A DNA stretch of 31,464 nucleotides from Dialister sp. UBA7295 (GTDB lineage Bacteria > Bacillota > Negativicutes > Veillonellales > Dialisteraceae). The position numbers and the translations under genes are program-made. Positions 1-8,031 of the stretch are shown in pieces; within the stretch, counting starts at the first letter, position 1, and each line of letters begins with the position of its first letter. Under the pieces are notes generated by a model. The model made no database searches and had not been told where the DNA came from. It saw only the letters and a program-made list of their open reading frames with translations. The stretch lies in assembly GCA_002471975.1 (NCBI GenBank), contig DKQZ01000100.1:1-31464 (forward strand), given 5' to 3'.

Positions 1-19
1 TACGGGCTTTTCAACCTCG

Positions 20-155
20 TCTGAGCACATTCCCCATCTAAATTCGTGCCGCATCTGCGGCACACCTTCCCGCACCCCGCATCCCGCACCCCGAAATCTC
101 GAAATTTTCTCAAAAGGGGCGTGCCGTGGTGAGGCTAAGGCCCGAATACCGTATG
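20..155 (-). repeat. Intergenic repeat, left arm of an inverted pair
   Basis: Read on the minus strand, this stretch closely matches 2600-2760 on the plus strand: a CGGTATTCGGG block, then TTAGCCTCACCACG, a run of GGGATGCG-like words, AAGGTGTGCCGC, a GTGCCGC/GCGGCAC hairpin and GGGGAATGTGC. The two copies are inverted and enclose the two genes at 186-2375. It belongs to the word-run plus hairpin family seen across the window. Confidence 0.7.
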
Positions 156-185
156 AGACTCAACCCTCTGTAACTACCAGAAGAC

Positions 186-830
186 TCAAGCTTCAAAATT
201 CTTCTCCTGCTTCAGCATCCGTTTCAGCGTCTTTTCGGTCACCGGGAATTCGATGAGATCCCCTTCGCCGTTCACGTATTTCACCTTGTAAGGCACGTCA
301 AGGATCTGCTCGCGGGTAAACCCGAAATAGCGGACATAATGGGCATGGGGCATAAGGCTGTCGATGACAGGATTCATTTCATAACGGGGATAAATCCGTT
401 TTCCGTCTTTTTCCAGTATCAGATGTTCCGGCCGGCCGCTGCCCTTTGTTTCCATGGAGTAGGAAATGAGGTGGTGCACCGGCATATAAGCAGGGGCCAC
501 GAAAAGGATGTCCTGATTGGAAAGGAGGACGTCCTTGAAATTTTCCGGTACTTCCAGAAGTCTTAAATCTTCGGTGGAGGAAATATACATGCCTGCCGTA
601 TAGGGAGTCACCACGACTACCTGATTGGAACCGATCGTTCCATGCCGCATTTCCACTCCATAATGCATGGGATTTTCGAGAAGGCCGTGCTTCTTCACGG
701 TCTTCCCCTTTTCCCACATGGCATCATAGGATGCGGAATCAAGGGTCATGAAATCGTCAGCGCCGGCAAAAGAGAGGGGCAGGAAAGCCATGGCTGAAAG
801 CGCTAAAGCAGCAAGAAATTTCTTTTTCAT
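186..830 (-). CDS. Secreted protein of unknown function
   Basis: I do not recognise this 214-residue protein. The first 24 residues form a clear Sec signal peptide: MKKK, then a hydrophobic stretch rich in Ala and Leu, then a small-residue end (SFAGA) before DDF, which fits signal peptidase I cleavage. The mature part has no membrane segment, no cysteine pair and no familiar catalytic motif. It is mixed alpha/beta in character, with a His- and Tyr-rich segment near residues 155-170 (LMPHAHYVRYFGF) and a charged end. The start is supported by an AAGGAG box 6 bases upstream. It stands alone on the minus strand, about 240 bases beyond the stop of the LarA-family gene, from which it is separated by a repeat element containing hairpins, so it is probably transcribed separately. 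An envelope or periplasmic location is inferred from the signal peptide only. Confidence 0.8.
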   Translation of the reverse strand: MKKKFLAALALSAMAFLPLSFAGADDFMTLDSASYDAMWEKGKTVKKHGLLENPMHYGVEMRHGTIGSNQVVVVTPYTAGMYISSTEDLRLLEVPENFKDVLLSNQDILFVAPAYMPVHHLISYSMETKGSGRPEHLILEKDGKRIYPRYEMNPVIDSLMPHAHYVRYFGFTREQILDVPYKVKYVNGEGDLIEFPVTEKTLKRMLKQEKNFEA

Positions 831-885
831 GTTTTGCTCCTTGAGGAAAAACTGAATCCTATCATAACGGGATAACTTTGGGAAT

Positions 886-947
886 AATAGTTATCAGTTC
901 TCAGTGAAGGAGGCCGGCATCAGTCTGGAAAGCCGGCCTTTTTATAT
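886..947 (+). repeat. Octamer-run plus hairpin element (terminator-like)
   Basis: TTATCAGTTCTCAGTG-type words run into GAAGGAGGCCGGC; a GGCCGGC/GCCGGCC hairpin follows and ends in TTTTTATAT. The hairpin with its T-tail would work as an intrinsic terminator on this strand. It faces the element at 960-1025, forming a head-to-head pair. Confidence 0.65.
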
Positions 948-959
948 TCTGTATACCTT

Positions 960-1025
960 CCTGCGCCTTCCTGATTTTAAAGGCGCCACCTTATCTGAGA
1001 ACTGCGAACTGAGAACTGAGAACTT
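960..1025 (-). repeat. Octamer-run plus hairpin element, facing partner
   Basis: On the minus strand, four degenerate copies of AGTTCTC(A)-like words lead into ATAAGGTGGCGCCTTT and a GGCGCCTT/AAGGCGC hairpin. Together with 886-947 it makes a roughly 140-base unit with inverted ends, like the pair at 8996-9172. Confidence 0.6.
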
Positions 1026-1070
1026 TAATTAACAGCTTCTCATTCCACTGGTTTCCAATTCATAAACCGG

Positions 1071-2375
1071 TCATTTCACGTACGGCACAACCGCACTGCC
1101 GTGAGGAATGACGTTGATGGTATAATCCGTCTTTCCTTCTTCCGCCAGTTTTTTCTGAGCCAGTTTCCAGGCTTCCGCCACGGTAGCTACGGGGATCTGG
1201 TGCGTCCTTTCGGCAAGAATTTTGAAGTTTTCCGGTTTCGTTACAATATAAACCGTATGGGTCATGGCCGTAGTGAGGTTGTCGAAAGCCACGAAGAAGG
1301 GAATGGTGAAGCAGGCACGGAGGCCTTTTTCCATTTCCGTGAGGTTCGGATACTTGAAACTTCCGATATAAGCCGGCGGTTCCATAAGGTCTTCCGCTTC
1401 GATCATGGTGATGATAATGCCGCCCTTTTTCGCGGAAATTTCCGCCGCCGTATAGCACTTGGTGCCCTGATAAAGATTCGTATCTTTCGGATAGCCGCCG
1501 GCCGAAACGATGGTCACGTCGGCCCGCTGTTTCATGGGGACTTTCTGCATGCGGAAGACCCGCCTTGTCCCTTCCAGCCAGGCTTCATAGGGGTCGCCGC
1601 CCACCATGGAAGCAATCTCTCCCTCTTCATTGATGATGGAATGAACGAGGAAACAGGGTTTCACCATGTCACAGGCTTCCTGCATATCCTCGGAAACCGG
1701 ATTGTGATCGATTTTGAGGACCTGGGCATCGGGATTGAGTCCGCTTCCCACTTCATCCCCCAGGGCATGGCAGTGATTCTGCTGCACCGTATCCCAGCCC
1801 GCAACGCCCGGAAGAATCAGCTTTCTTCCCCCGCCGAAGCCGGCCATTTCATGAGTGGAAACGGCATTGATGAGGATGACCTTATCTGCCTTTGCCACGC
1901 GGGTATCGATCCATACGTCCGTACCCCGGGAAGTCACGCCCATATGGGTGAGCATGGATTTATCCGTAGAAACATGCTGGTACATCTTAATGCGCCTGGC
2001 CACTTCCTCGCCCACGCAGGTGATATTTTCCTCATCCGTATGAGGACGGTGAGTGCCCTGGGCAAAGACGATGTACATATCCTCATCCGGAATGCCGGCC
2101 CGGTTCAGTTCATTCACCACATGAATGGTGAATTCCCTCTCCCTGTTCCAGGCCCGGGTGATATCGGCCACCACGAGGCATACCTTATCTCCCTTTTTCA
2201 CCAGTTCAGAAAGAGGCTTCGTCCCGATCGGATGGCGCATCACTTCCAGAGTTGCTTCCTTCACATCGCAGGCAGGAGTCGGGACCCCTACCAATACATC
2301 AGAAATATGTTCCTCCGGCAGCAGCACAGACTGCGTGCCCCGGCCATAAGGCAGTTTGAATTCTTTAAGAGCCAT
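1071..2375 (-). CDS. larA: LarA family protein (nickel-pincer 2-hydroxyacid racemase family)
   Basis: This 434-residue protein matches the LarA (DUF2088) family over its full length. LarA of Lactobacillus plantarum racemises lactate with a nickel-pincer nucleotide covalently bound to Lys184. The equivalent positions are present: Asp71 and Arg74 in ADITRAW, His109 in GTHRP, His175 and Lys185 in STHEMAGFGGGRK, and His201 after VQQN; Gln303 and Lys306 in YQGTK fit the substrate-side residues. It should therefore bind the cofactor and act in the cytoplasm. The family also acts on other 2-hydroxy acids such as malate, so the substrate is not fixed by sequence. A GGAGG box precedes the ATG. The cofactor maturation genes larB, larC and larE are not in this window. 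The gene is monocistronic here, with repeat spacers on both sides. Confidence 0.85.
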   Translation of the reverse strand: MALKEFKLPYGRGTQSVLLPEEHISDVLVGVPTPACDVKEATLEVMRHPIGTKPLSELVKKGDKVCLVVADITRAWNREREFTIHVVNELNRAGIPDEDMYIVFAQGTHRPHTDEENITCVGEEVARRIKMYQHVSTDKSMLTHMGVTSRGTDVWIDTRVAKADKVILINAVSTHEMAGFGGGRKLILPGVAGWDTVQQNHCHALGDEVGSGLNPDAQVLKIDHNPVSEDMQEACDMVKPCFLVHSIINEEGEIASMVGGDPYEAWLEGTRRVFRMQKVPMKQRADVTIVSAGGYPKDTNLYQGTKCYTAAEISAKKGGIIITMIEAEDLMEPPAYIGSFKYPNLTEMEKGLRACFTIPFFVAFDNLTTAMTHTVYIVTKPENFKILAERTHQIPVATVAEAWKLAQKKLAEEGKTDYTINVIPHGSAVVPYVK

Positions 2376-2599
2376 TTTCTTCCTCCCGTACTACTTGAAT
2401 TATTTTACTTATTATACTTTAGATAGTCTCCACTTGCCAATAAATGAAAGAGGAAACCAGAAGGTGAAATAACTTTTGTGTCGGGAATATCGGGAATGTC
2501 GGGAGACACGGGGCTATCGGGAAGGATTGGTTGCTGATGCAGCCAATAATTTTATATGGGGATTGAATGAGTCAACAGGCAGATACCGTGGATTGAGTT

Positions 2600-2760
2600 T
2601 CATTCGGTATTCGGGTCTTAGCCTCACCACGACATGCAGCATTCAGCCCATTCCCGAGATTTCGGGGTGCGGGGCTCGGGATGCGGGGTTCGGGAAGGTG
2701 TGCCGCTGATGCGGCACATTTTTTATTGGGAATGTGCACAGACGGGGTTGAAAAGCCCCG
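2600..2760 (+). repeat. Intergenic repeat, right arm of an inverted pair
   Basis: Plus-strand counterpart of the minus-strand repeat at 20-155. It shares the CGGTATTCGGG block, TTAGCCTCACCACG, the ATTTCGGGGTGCGGG word run, AAGGTGTGCCGC, the TGCCGC/GCGGCA hairpin, a T-run, and GGGAATGTGC. The arms differ by substitutions and small indels, so this is an old duplication rather than a fresh insertion. Confidence 0.7.
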
Positions 2761-2937
2761 TACTGCACCTTTATCACTAAACTCTCCCGACAATTTCGTC
2801 CAGCGTCCCCCATCGGGGGAAGCTCCGCCAAAGGCGGTGAAGGGGGCTTACTATCGTACAAGTCGAAAATGACTCAAATTCCGGAATGCCTCAACAGTCC
2901 ACAGCCGAGAATGGGAAAGGCTCCCCTCACAGGCCCC

Positions 2938-3058
2938 CTGAAGTTCGGGGGGCTGTCGCCAAAGGCGACTGGGGGGACTGTACTATCGTACAAGACGAGA
3001 ATGAGCTAAAAGGTAAACTTATCCCCGGGGAGCTCCGCCGAAGGCGGTGAGGGGACGA
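2938..3058 (+). repeat. Repeat with GTACGATAGTAC palindrome, copy A
   Basis: Contains GAAGTTCGGGG, GTCGCCAAAGGCGAC, GTACTATCGTAC, AGGTAAACTTATCCC and GGGAGCTCCGCCGAAGGCGG in that order. The same blocks recur in the same order on the minus strand at 7465-7585, giving a diverged copy of roughly 120 bases in opposite orientation. Confidence 0.7.
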
Positions 3059-3414
3059 ACCGCACGTACGAGGAAAACTATATTCCGCCCGAATGGGAGC
3101 CGAAGGCAAAATCTAAAACTCGCGGCCGCAGGCCGCCACCTTCCCGAAATCCGAAATCCCAAGTCCGAAATCCGTTCTCCCCCGACACCCCCAATTCAAA
3201 AGTTTATTTCCCCTGCAGTTTCTTTTTCATTCACAAGATTCCCTTTCAACCTCATCAAAAACTCGCGGCCAAAGGCCGCCACCTTCCAGATACCCCCGAT
3301 ACTCCCGACCATCCCCGTCATCCCCGACACAAAAGTTATCCACCTTACAGTTTCCTTTCCCTGATAACTGCCAATCGCTAAACTATTAACTTTCTTTTAA
3401 TGATACACATGGCT

Positions 3415-3420
3415 TATAAT
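3415..3420 (+). promoter_or_regulatory. -10 box for the M24 peptidase/aroD unit
   Basis: A perfect TATAAT lies 33 bases before the ATG at 3454. No good -35 box is seen at 17 bases. Its position argues against an in-frame upstream start at 3400, which would lie outside the transcript. Confidence 0.45.
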
Positions 3421-3453
3421 ATAATTAAAAGAAAAGCAAGGAGGTCGACAGGA

Positions 3454-4569
3454 ATGTCCATTATGCATGACCGGCGGATGGATGAGGTTCGAGAACACAT
3501 GAAGGCTCTCGGCCTTTCCGCCCTGATTGTTTCTGAAACGGCAGCTTTATGGTATCTCACGGGGGAATCCATTCATCCCGGCGAGCGGCTGACGGTCCTT
3601 GTGCTGCAGGCCAAAGGGCCCGCCTTCTGGATCCGGAACCGTTTATTTCCACTGAAATCGGGCACCGGCTGGACCATGGCCGAAGCAAAGGCGGCCGGTT
3701 ATATCGCCGATATTTCCTTTGAAGACGGGGAAGACGGCATGAAGCTTCTGTCCGATCATCTGCCGGAGGGGAAAGTGGGCGTGGACAAAGTCTGGCCCTC
3801 CTCTTTCCTTCTGGACCTCATGAGCCGCAGAAAAGATTTGAAATTCATCAATGGCTCCCCGACCGTAGATGATGCTCGGGCAGTGAAAGATGAAAGGGAA
3901 ATCGGCATCATGCGCCTGGCCTCGAATATCAATGACCGGGCCATGAAGAAAATTTCGAGGTGGATTACCCCCGGCGTCACGGAAAAGGAATGCGCCGAAA
4001 AACTCCTTACCATCTATAAAGAAGAAGGGGCCGAAGGCTTCTCCTTCCCGCCCATCGTATCCTTTGGCGCCCATGGGGCCGACCCCCATCATATGCCCGA
4101 CGCGACGCCCCTCAAACGGCGGGAGACTGTGCTTTTCGATATCGGCTGCAAAAAAGACAATTACTGCTCCGATATGACCCGCACCTTTTTCTATGGCCGT
4201 CCCGACGAAGAATGGGTGAAAATCCATAACCTGGTCCGAGAAGCAGGAGAACTGGCAGAATCCATGGTCCGCCCCGGCGTGAGACTCTCGGAACTCGACA
4301 AAGCGGCGAGAGACCATATTTCCAAAGGCGGCTATGGTCCCTCTTTCACCCATCGATTGGGCCATTTCATAGGCATCCGGGAACACGAAGCGGGCGAAGT
4401 CAGCCTCACCTCGGAAATCATTGCGAAACCGGGCATGATTTTCTCCATCGAACCGGGCGTCTACCTTCCCGGCAAATTCGGTATCCGCATCGAAGACCTG
4501 GTCCTGGTCACGGAAAAAGGCTGTGAAATCCTGAACAAAGCCGATCGCGGCTGGAATATTTCCCATTGA
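3454..4569 (+). CDS. M24 family metallopeptidase (Xaa-Pro aminopeptidase type)
   Basis: A cytoplasmic metallopeptidase of 371 residues that probably removes N-terminal residues ahead of proline. It has the usual two parts: an N-terminal creatinase-like domain (about 1-135) and a C-terminal pita-bread domain. The five metal ligands are all present: Asp229 (FDIGC), Asp240 (SDMTR), His304 (LGHFIG), Glu333 (SIEPGVY) and Glu347 (IRIEDL). Length is normal for the short bacterial members often named YpdF, PepQ or PepP-like. I chose the ATG at 3454 because AAGGAGG lies 8 bases upstream; an in-frame start at 3400 would overlap the -10 box. The stop lies 11 bases before aroD, so the two are probably co-transcribed, a pairing without an obvious functional link. 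Exact substrate is unknown. Confidence 0.88.
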   Translation: MSIMHDRRMDEVREHMKALGLSALIVSETAALWYLTGESIHPGERLTVLVLQAKGPAFWIRNRLFPLKSGTGWTMAEAKAAGYIADISFEDGEDGMKLLSDHLPEGKVGVDKVWPSSFLLDLMSRRKDLKFINGSPTVDDARAVKDEREIGIMRLASNINDRAMKKISRWITPGVTEKECAEKLLTIYKEEGAEGFSFPPIVSFGAHGADPHHMPDATPLKRRETVLFDIGCKKDNYCSDMTRTFFYGRPDEEWVKIHNLVREAGELAESMVRPGVRLSELDKAARDHISKGGYGPSFTHRLGHFIGIREHEAGEVSLTSEIIAKPGMIFSIEPGVYLPGKFGIRIEDLVLVTEKGCEILNKADRGWNISH

Positions 4570-4580
4570 AAGGAGCTCTT

Positions 4581-5339
4581 ATGCTGAAAGTCAAAAACAT
4601 CACCATCGGCGAAGGCAAACCGGACATCTGCGTTCCCCTCGTTTCCTCAACCCTCGAAGACCTGGAAAAAGAATGCGAAGCCCTGAAAGACTCCGTGGCA
4701 AACCTCATGGAATGGCGGGTGGACTACCTCCTGAATAAAGAAGACTTCCATGCCACAGAAGACCTGGACAAAGCCTGGAAAATCATCAGGACCTACTTCC
4801 CTGATAAACCGATCCTCACCACCGTCCGCACGAAAAGCCAGGGCGGCGCCCATAAAACGCCGGGCGGAGACTATATCAGTCTTCTCTCCCTCATCATCGC
4901 CTCCCGCTGGGCAGATATCCTGGACGTGGAATACGGCCATGAAATGATGGATACGAAAGTCCTCACCTCCCGGGCCAGGAAACAGGGCATTCCCATCCTC
5001 ATGAGCTACCATAAATTCAAGAGAGCCCTTTCGGAAATGGAAATACTGGACGTCCTGGAAAATATGCGTTACTTCAAGCCGGACATCGAAAAAATCGCCG
5101 TCATGCCCCAAAGCTATGTAGACGTGGCAGCTTTGATCAGCGCTGCAGCAAGGTTCGATGAAAAGCATCCCGAAATCCCCGTCATTACCATCGGCATGGG
5201 AGAAATGGGAGTCCTCACCAGACTTTCCGGAAACCACCTGGGCGGCCCCATCACCTTCGCTGCCGGAGAAAATCCCAGCGCCCCGGGCCAGCTCCTCTGC
5301 GATGAAGTACGCACGATTCAGGCCATCCTGGGACAATAA
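4581..5339 (+). CDS. aroD: Type I 3-dehydroquinate dehydratase
   Basis: Catalyses the third step of the shikimate pathway, dehydration of 3-dehydroquinate to 3-dehydroshikimate, through a Schiff base on lysine. The 252-residue length equals that of E. coli AroD. Expected active-site residues are visible: Glu44 and Arg46 in EWRVDY, His144 in MSYHKFK, Lys171 in EKIAVMP (the Schiff-base lysine), Arg214 in LTRLSG, and the C-terminal GGPITFA segment. The ATG at 4581 has AAAGGAG 5 bases upstream; a TTG at 4566 that overlaps the preceding stop is less likely. It follows the M24 peptidase gene closely and no other shikimate genes are in the window. Confidence 0.93.
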   Translation: MLKVKNITIGEGKPDICVPLVSSTLEDLEKECEALKDSVANLMEWRVDYLLNKEDFHATEDLDKAWKIIRTYFPDKPILTTVRTKSQGGAHKTPGGDYISLLSLIIASRWADILDVEYGHEMMDTKVLTSRARKQGIPILMSYHKFKRALSEMEILDVLENMRYFKPDIEKIAVMPQSYVDVAALISAAARFDEKHPEIPVITIGMGEMGVLTRLSGNHLGGPITFAAGENPSAPGQLLCDEVRTIQAILGQ

Positions 5340-5382
5340 AGAGTCAAATCAACCCATCCAACTGAATCAAGATAAAGTGAAA

Positions 5383-5458
5383 TAGTTATCAGTTATCAGT
5401 TCTTAGTTATCAGTCTATGCGGCCGCGCATCAAATAAAAAGCGCGGCCTTTTATATGT
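5383..5458 (+). repeat. Octamer-run plus hairpin element, terminator of aroD unit
   Basis: TTATCAGTTATCAGTTCTTAG words lead into a GCGGCCGCGC/GCGCGGCC hairpin followed by TTTTATATG. It lies 45 bases after the aroD stop and probably terminates that transcript. Confidence 0.65.
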
Positions 5459-5503
5459 TTCTTCTACTCGTAAAAATAAAAAACTCTCACGACCACCCCG
5501 CTA

Positions 5504-5857
5504 CACGATATCCTATCCCGTCGCTATGCCTCAAATGCCCTAAACCTCTATCCGCAGGCAAAAATCCCGCCACACGATATCGCTGCCTGTCGATAAAGCC
5601 TCAATCGCCATTGGCCTCTATCCGCAGGCAAATTCCCCCATCACGATATCTCTTCCTGTCGGCAAAGCCTCAATCGCCATAGACCTCTATCCAAAGGTAA
5701 ATTCCCCCATCACGATATCCTTACCCGTTGTTAACGCCTCAACCGCCATAGACCTCCATCCGAAGGCAAATTCCCCCATCACGATATCCTTACCCGTCGT
5801 TAACGCCTCAACCGCCCTAACCCTCTATCCAAAGGCAAATTCCCCCATCACGATATC
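5504..5857. repeat. 69-bp tandem repeat array
   Basis: Five full units begin at 5504, 5573, 5642, 5711 and 5780, with a diverged sixth from 5849; each starts with CACGATATC and the period is exactly 69 bases. Units 3 to 5 are most alike; 1 and 6 have drifted most. Divergence is spread along the unit, so it is not a CRISPR array with fixed repeats and free spacers. Read on the minus strand, units 2-5 keep one frame (DIVMGEF..MA.EAL.TG), but most carry TAG at the same codon, so no full frame exists. Confidence 0.9.
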
Positions 5858-5976
5858 GTTTCAGTCCGAACTGCCTCTACCGTTCCGATGGAATATCGGA
5901 AGGCCAATTCGCTCTCTTGCCTAAACGTAAGGAAACAAGTAAAATGGAAGAAGAATTATCCCAAGGAGGAAAACCG

Positions 5977-6696
5977 ATGATTACACCAATGGACATCCAT
6001 AACAAGACTTTTTCCAAAGGTCTCCGCGGCTACAGCGAAGAAGAAGTGAATGACTTCCTCCAGCAGATCGTGGCCGACTATGAACAGATTTACAGAGAAC
6101 ACCGGGAAATGGCAGAACAGATGGACCAGATGAAGACAAAACTGGCCAACTACGAACGCATTTCCGAAACCATGTCCAATACCCTTCAGCTGGCAAAAGA
6201 TACCGCTGAAAGCGTGAAGAAAAACGCAAAGAGAGACGCAGACATCCTCGTCTCCAATGCCCGGGCCCAGAGTAAACGCCAGATTCAGGAAGCCGAAGAC
6301 TCCCGCCGCAAACTGGTGGAAAACATGATCCGCACCGAAGGAAATATGAAAACCTACATCGGCAAAATCCGGAAAGACCTCATGCTTGCCCTGGCAGCCA
6401 TTGATCAGTTGGACAATATCAAAGCGCCCACACTTGCAGAGGTTTCCGGAGAAGAACCGACTCCGGTCCAGGAAACCCCGGTTCAGGAACCCCCGAGTGA
6501 AGAAGCGCCCACAGAAGAAACCGCTCCGTCCGAAGAAAAACCGGTAGAAGAAAACCCGGGCGAAGAAACTTCCCCGTCTGAAGAATCCGAAGAAACCTCC
6601 GAAAATCCGTCTGAAGAAACCTCCGAAGAACCGGCTCCCGAAGAAAAATCGGAAGAAACCCCGGCAGAAGAAAAAGAAGAAGACAAAGCAGAATAA
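5977..6696 (+). CDS. divIVA: DivIVA domain protein with acidic C-terminal tail
   Basis: A 239-residue DivIVA/GpsB-family protein, a coiled-coil scaffold that recruits division or envelope-growth proteins at curved membrane. The N-terminus MITPMDIHNKTF..RGY matches the lipid-binding domain of Bacillus DivIVA; the exposed Phe17 of Bacillus is Leu16 here and the adjacent Arg is kept (Arg17). A long coiled coil spans about residues 25-150. The last 80 or so residues are a low-complexity tail of Glu, Pro, Ser and Thr with repeated SEE and PSEE units, probably disordered. The ATG at 5977 is chosen because AAGGAGG lies 7 bases upstream and the domain begins exactly there; a TTG at 5917 would add 20 unrelated residues. 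A strong terminator follows, and the gene stands alone between repeat spacers. Confidence 0.9.
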   Translation: MITPMDIHNKTFSKGLRGYSEEEVNDFLQQIVADYEQIYREHREMAEQMDQMKTKLANYERISETMSNTLQLAKDTAESVKKNAKRDADILVSNARAQSKRQIQEAEDSRRKLVENMIRTEGNMKTYIGKIRKDLMLALAAIDQLDNIKAPTLAEVSGEEPTPVQETPVQEPPSEEAPTEETAPSEEKPVEENPGEETSPSEESEETSENPSEETSEEPAPEEKSEETPAEEKEEDKAE

Positions 6697-6705
6697 ATCC
6701 TGTAA

Positions 6706-6738
6706 CAAAAAGGCTGAAGCCACGCTTCAGCCTTTTTT
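6706..6738 (+). terminator. Intrinsic terminator after divIVA
   Basis: A perfect 10-bp stem, AGGCTGAAGC/GCTTCAGCCT, with a CAC loop followed by a run of T, begins 14 bases after the divIVA stop. Confidence 0.92.
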
Positions 6739-6944
6739 GTATGAATAGTGAAATCCAAAACCACGGTACCCTGATCATCCCAAATATTGCCAACCGCCCC
6801 GGATGGGCTCCCCCTCTGGGAGTTTTGTTTTTCTTTTTAGCTCATTTTCGTCTTGTACGATAGTACGACCCCCTGCTCACTTCCCCCTGACCAGGGGGGC
6901 TTGGTGGGCCCGAAGAGCCTGAAAGGGCAGGGATGGAGGTTTCT

Positions 6945-7075
6945 GCACTATCCATTCAAATCTCACATGAGGATATTGGAAAGCATGATACCGGGCCCCA
7001 CCTTTCCACGGTTGGAAAGGTGGCTGCGAAGCAGCCGGATAGGTCGACCAATCGCTGCAAGTCGGAAATGAAGCT
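6945..7075 (+). repeat. Direct repeat, copy 1 of 2
   Basis: Shares with 10938-11075 the blocks TGCACTATCCATTCAA, CACATGAGGATAT, GGAAAGCAT, CGGGCCCCACCTTTCC, GGAAAGGTGGCTGCG and AGCAGCCGGATAGGT in the same order and orientation. A short relic of it (TTGCGGAGCAGCCGGATAGG) also lies at 13435-13454, next to the ugd fragment. Confidence 0.75.
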
Positions 7076-7340
7076 AACTGACAAAACAGACCCGGAACAT
7101 TTGACTCAAAAGGTAAGCAGGAAGGCTTCCCCTCGGGGAGTCATGCTTTTCGTTTAGCACATTTTCGACATGTACGATAGTACAACCCCCCTGCCTCGCT
7201 TCGCTCGGCTGCCCCCCTGACTAGGGGGGCTTGGTGGGCCCGAAGGGCCTGAAAGGGCAGGGATGGAATCCCAACGGCCAAAGGCCGCCTTTCCCTTTGC
7301 TTGCCCTCTCACCCCTTTGGGGAGCTCTCCCGAGGGAGAG

Positions 7341-7403
7341 CCCGCATCTTACGGATAGAGGCACTTTTCCCGAATACGTTTCGTCATCAGCCTCATATGT
7401 GCG
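7341..7403 (+). repeat. Short direct repeat, copy 1 of 2
   Basis: Shares CGATAGAG-like start, ACTTT, and the perfectly kept ACGTTTCGTCATCAGCCTCA plus TATGTGC with 7598-7658. Confidence 0.7.
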
Positions 7404-7464
7404 AGCTGCCGACCCCTGCGCATGTACCATTTTTCTCATTTTCGACTTGTACCTGCTTAACATC

Positions 7465-7585
7465 CCCTCACCGCATTCGCGGAGCTCCCCCGGGATAAGT
7501 TTACCTTTAAGCTCACGTTCGACTTGTACGATAGTACAGTCCCTCCGTCGCCTTCGGCGCCACCTCCCCGAACTTCGGGGAGGCT
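7465..7585 (-). repeat. Repeat with GTACGATAGTAC palindrome, copy B
   Basis: Inverted, diverged copy of 2938-3058, with the same order of blocks around GTACTATCGTAC and AGGTAAACTTATCCC. Confidence 0.7.
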
Positions 7586-7597
7586 TTTTCGGGGAGC

Positions 7598-7658
7598 TCG
7601 CATTATACCGATAGAGTCTACTTTCCTGAGTACGTTTCGTCATCAGCCTCATATGTGC
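7598..7658 (+). repeat. Short direct repeat, copy 2 of 2
   Basis: Partner of 7341-7403, about 255 bases downstream in the same orientation. Confidence 0.7.
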
Positions 7659-7820
7659 CATGCAGATTTCAGGGTTGATGACATGTCACTTGCATAAGAA
7701 ATGACACAATCAGCATGCGAAAAGGCTCCCGAGGGCTGGAGAGCTGTCTTCGAAGCAGACTGAGAGGAAACTGCACTGATAAGGAAAAATATTCCCCCGG
7801 CACAGATGGGAGCCAAAGGC

Positions 7821-7900
7821 AAAATCAAAACCTGCGCCCGAAGGGCGCCACCTTCCCGACAGCCCCGATCATCCCCGAGATCCCCGAGATCCCCGATTCA
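7821..7900 (-). repeat. Word-run plus hairpin element
   Basis: On the minus strand, repeated words of the form ATCTCGGGG lead into GGGAAGGTGGCGCCC, a GCGCC(C)TTCG-type hairpin and a T-rich tail (GGTTTTGATTTTGCC). The same tail occurs after the element at 3108-3180. Confidence 0.6.
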
Positions 7901-7921
7901 AAAGCCATCGAAGATGAAAAT

Positions 7922-8005
7922 ATCCATATAAAAAGAAGGCGCCCTATCATTTCAAGGCGCCCACCTTCACGAAGAACGAATAACGAACAACGAAGAACGA
8001 CTACG
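7922..8005 (-). repeat. Word-run plus hairpin element
   Basis: On the minus strand, words of the form TTCGTTCTTCGTTG lead into GAAGGTGGGCGCCTTGAAAT, a GGCGCC/GGCGCC hairpin, then TTTTTATATGG. Its core is nearly the same as the plus-strand element at 10769-10851, although the word run differs entirely. It lies just downstream of the stop of the minus-strand gene at 8032-8928 and could terminate it. Confidence 0.7.
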
Positions 8006-8031
8006 ACAAATGACTCAGTCCATATCCCCGC

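Larger units (their letters stand above)
2376..3390. other. Gene-free spacer filled with interspersed repeats
   Basis: About 1 kb without a credible gene. The open frames here have no ribosome binding sites and cross repeat copies. It holds a run of TCGGGAAT-like words (2478-2530), the right arm of the inverted pair (2600-2760), two copies of the GTACGATAGTAC palindrome element (around 2850 and 2985), and two minus-strand word-run/hairpin elements (3108-3180 and 3251-3332). Confidence 0.7.
6740..8031. other. Gene-free spacer of nested repeats
   Basis: About 1.3 kb with no credible gene; the open frames lack ribosome binding sites and run through repeat copies on both strands. Contents: three GTACGATAGTAC palindromes (6855-6866, 7172-7183, 7527-7538), two CCCCCCTGAC.AGGGGGGCTTGG blocks (around 6885 and 7215), a copy of the block found at 10938-11075, a 60-base direct repeat (7341-7403 and 7598-7658), and two minus-strand word-run/hairpin elements (7821-7900, 7922-8005). 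Confidence 0.7.

Noticed and set aside
1101..2426. Plus-strand frame of 441 codons opposite the LarA-family gene
   Set aside because: The minus-strand frame has all LarA catalytic residues and a ribosome binding site; the plus frame is its antisense shadow.
5504..5857. CRISPR array
   Set aside because: The period is regular, but there is no fixed repeat alternating with unrelated spacers; similarity extends along the whole 69-base unit.
6419..6793. Minus-strand frames over divIVA rich in Phe, Leu or Ser
   Set aside because: They are reflections of the Glu/Pro/Ser-rich tail codons of divIVA and lack binding sites.
7221..7661. Minus-strand open frame of 146 codons and overlapping plus-strand frames
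   Set aside because: No ribosome binding site, and the frames run through several repeat copies that also occur in other frames elsewhere.
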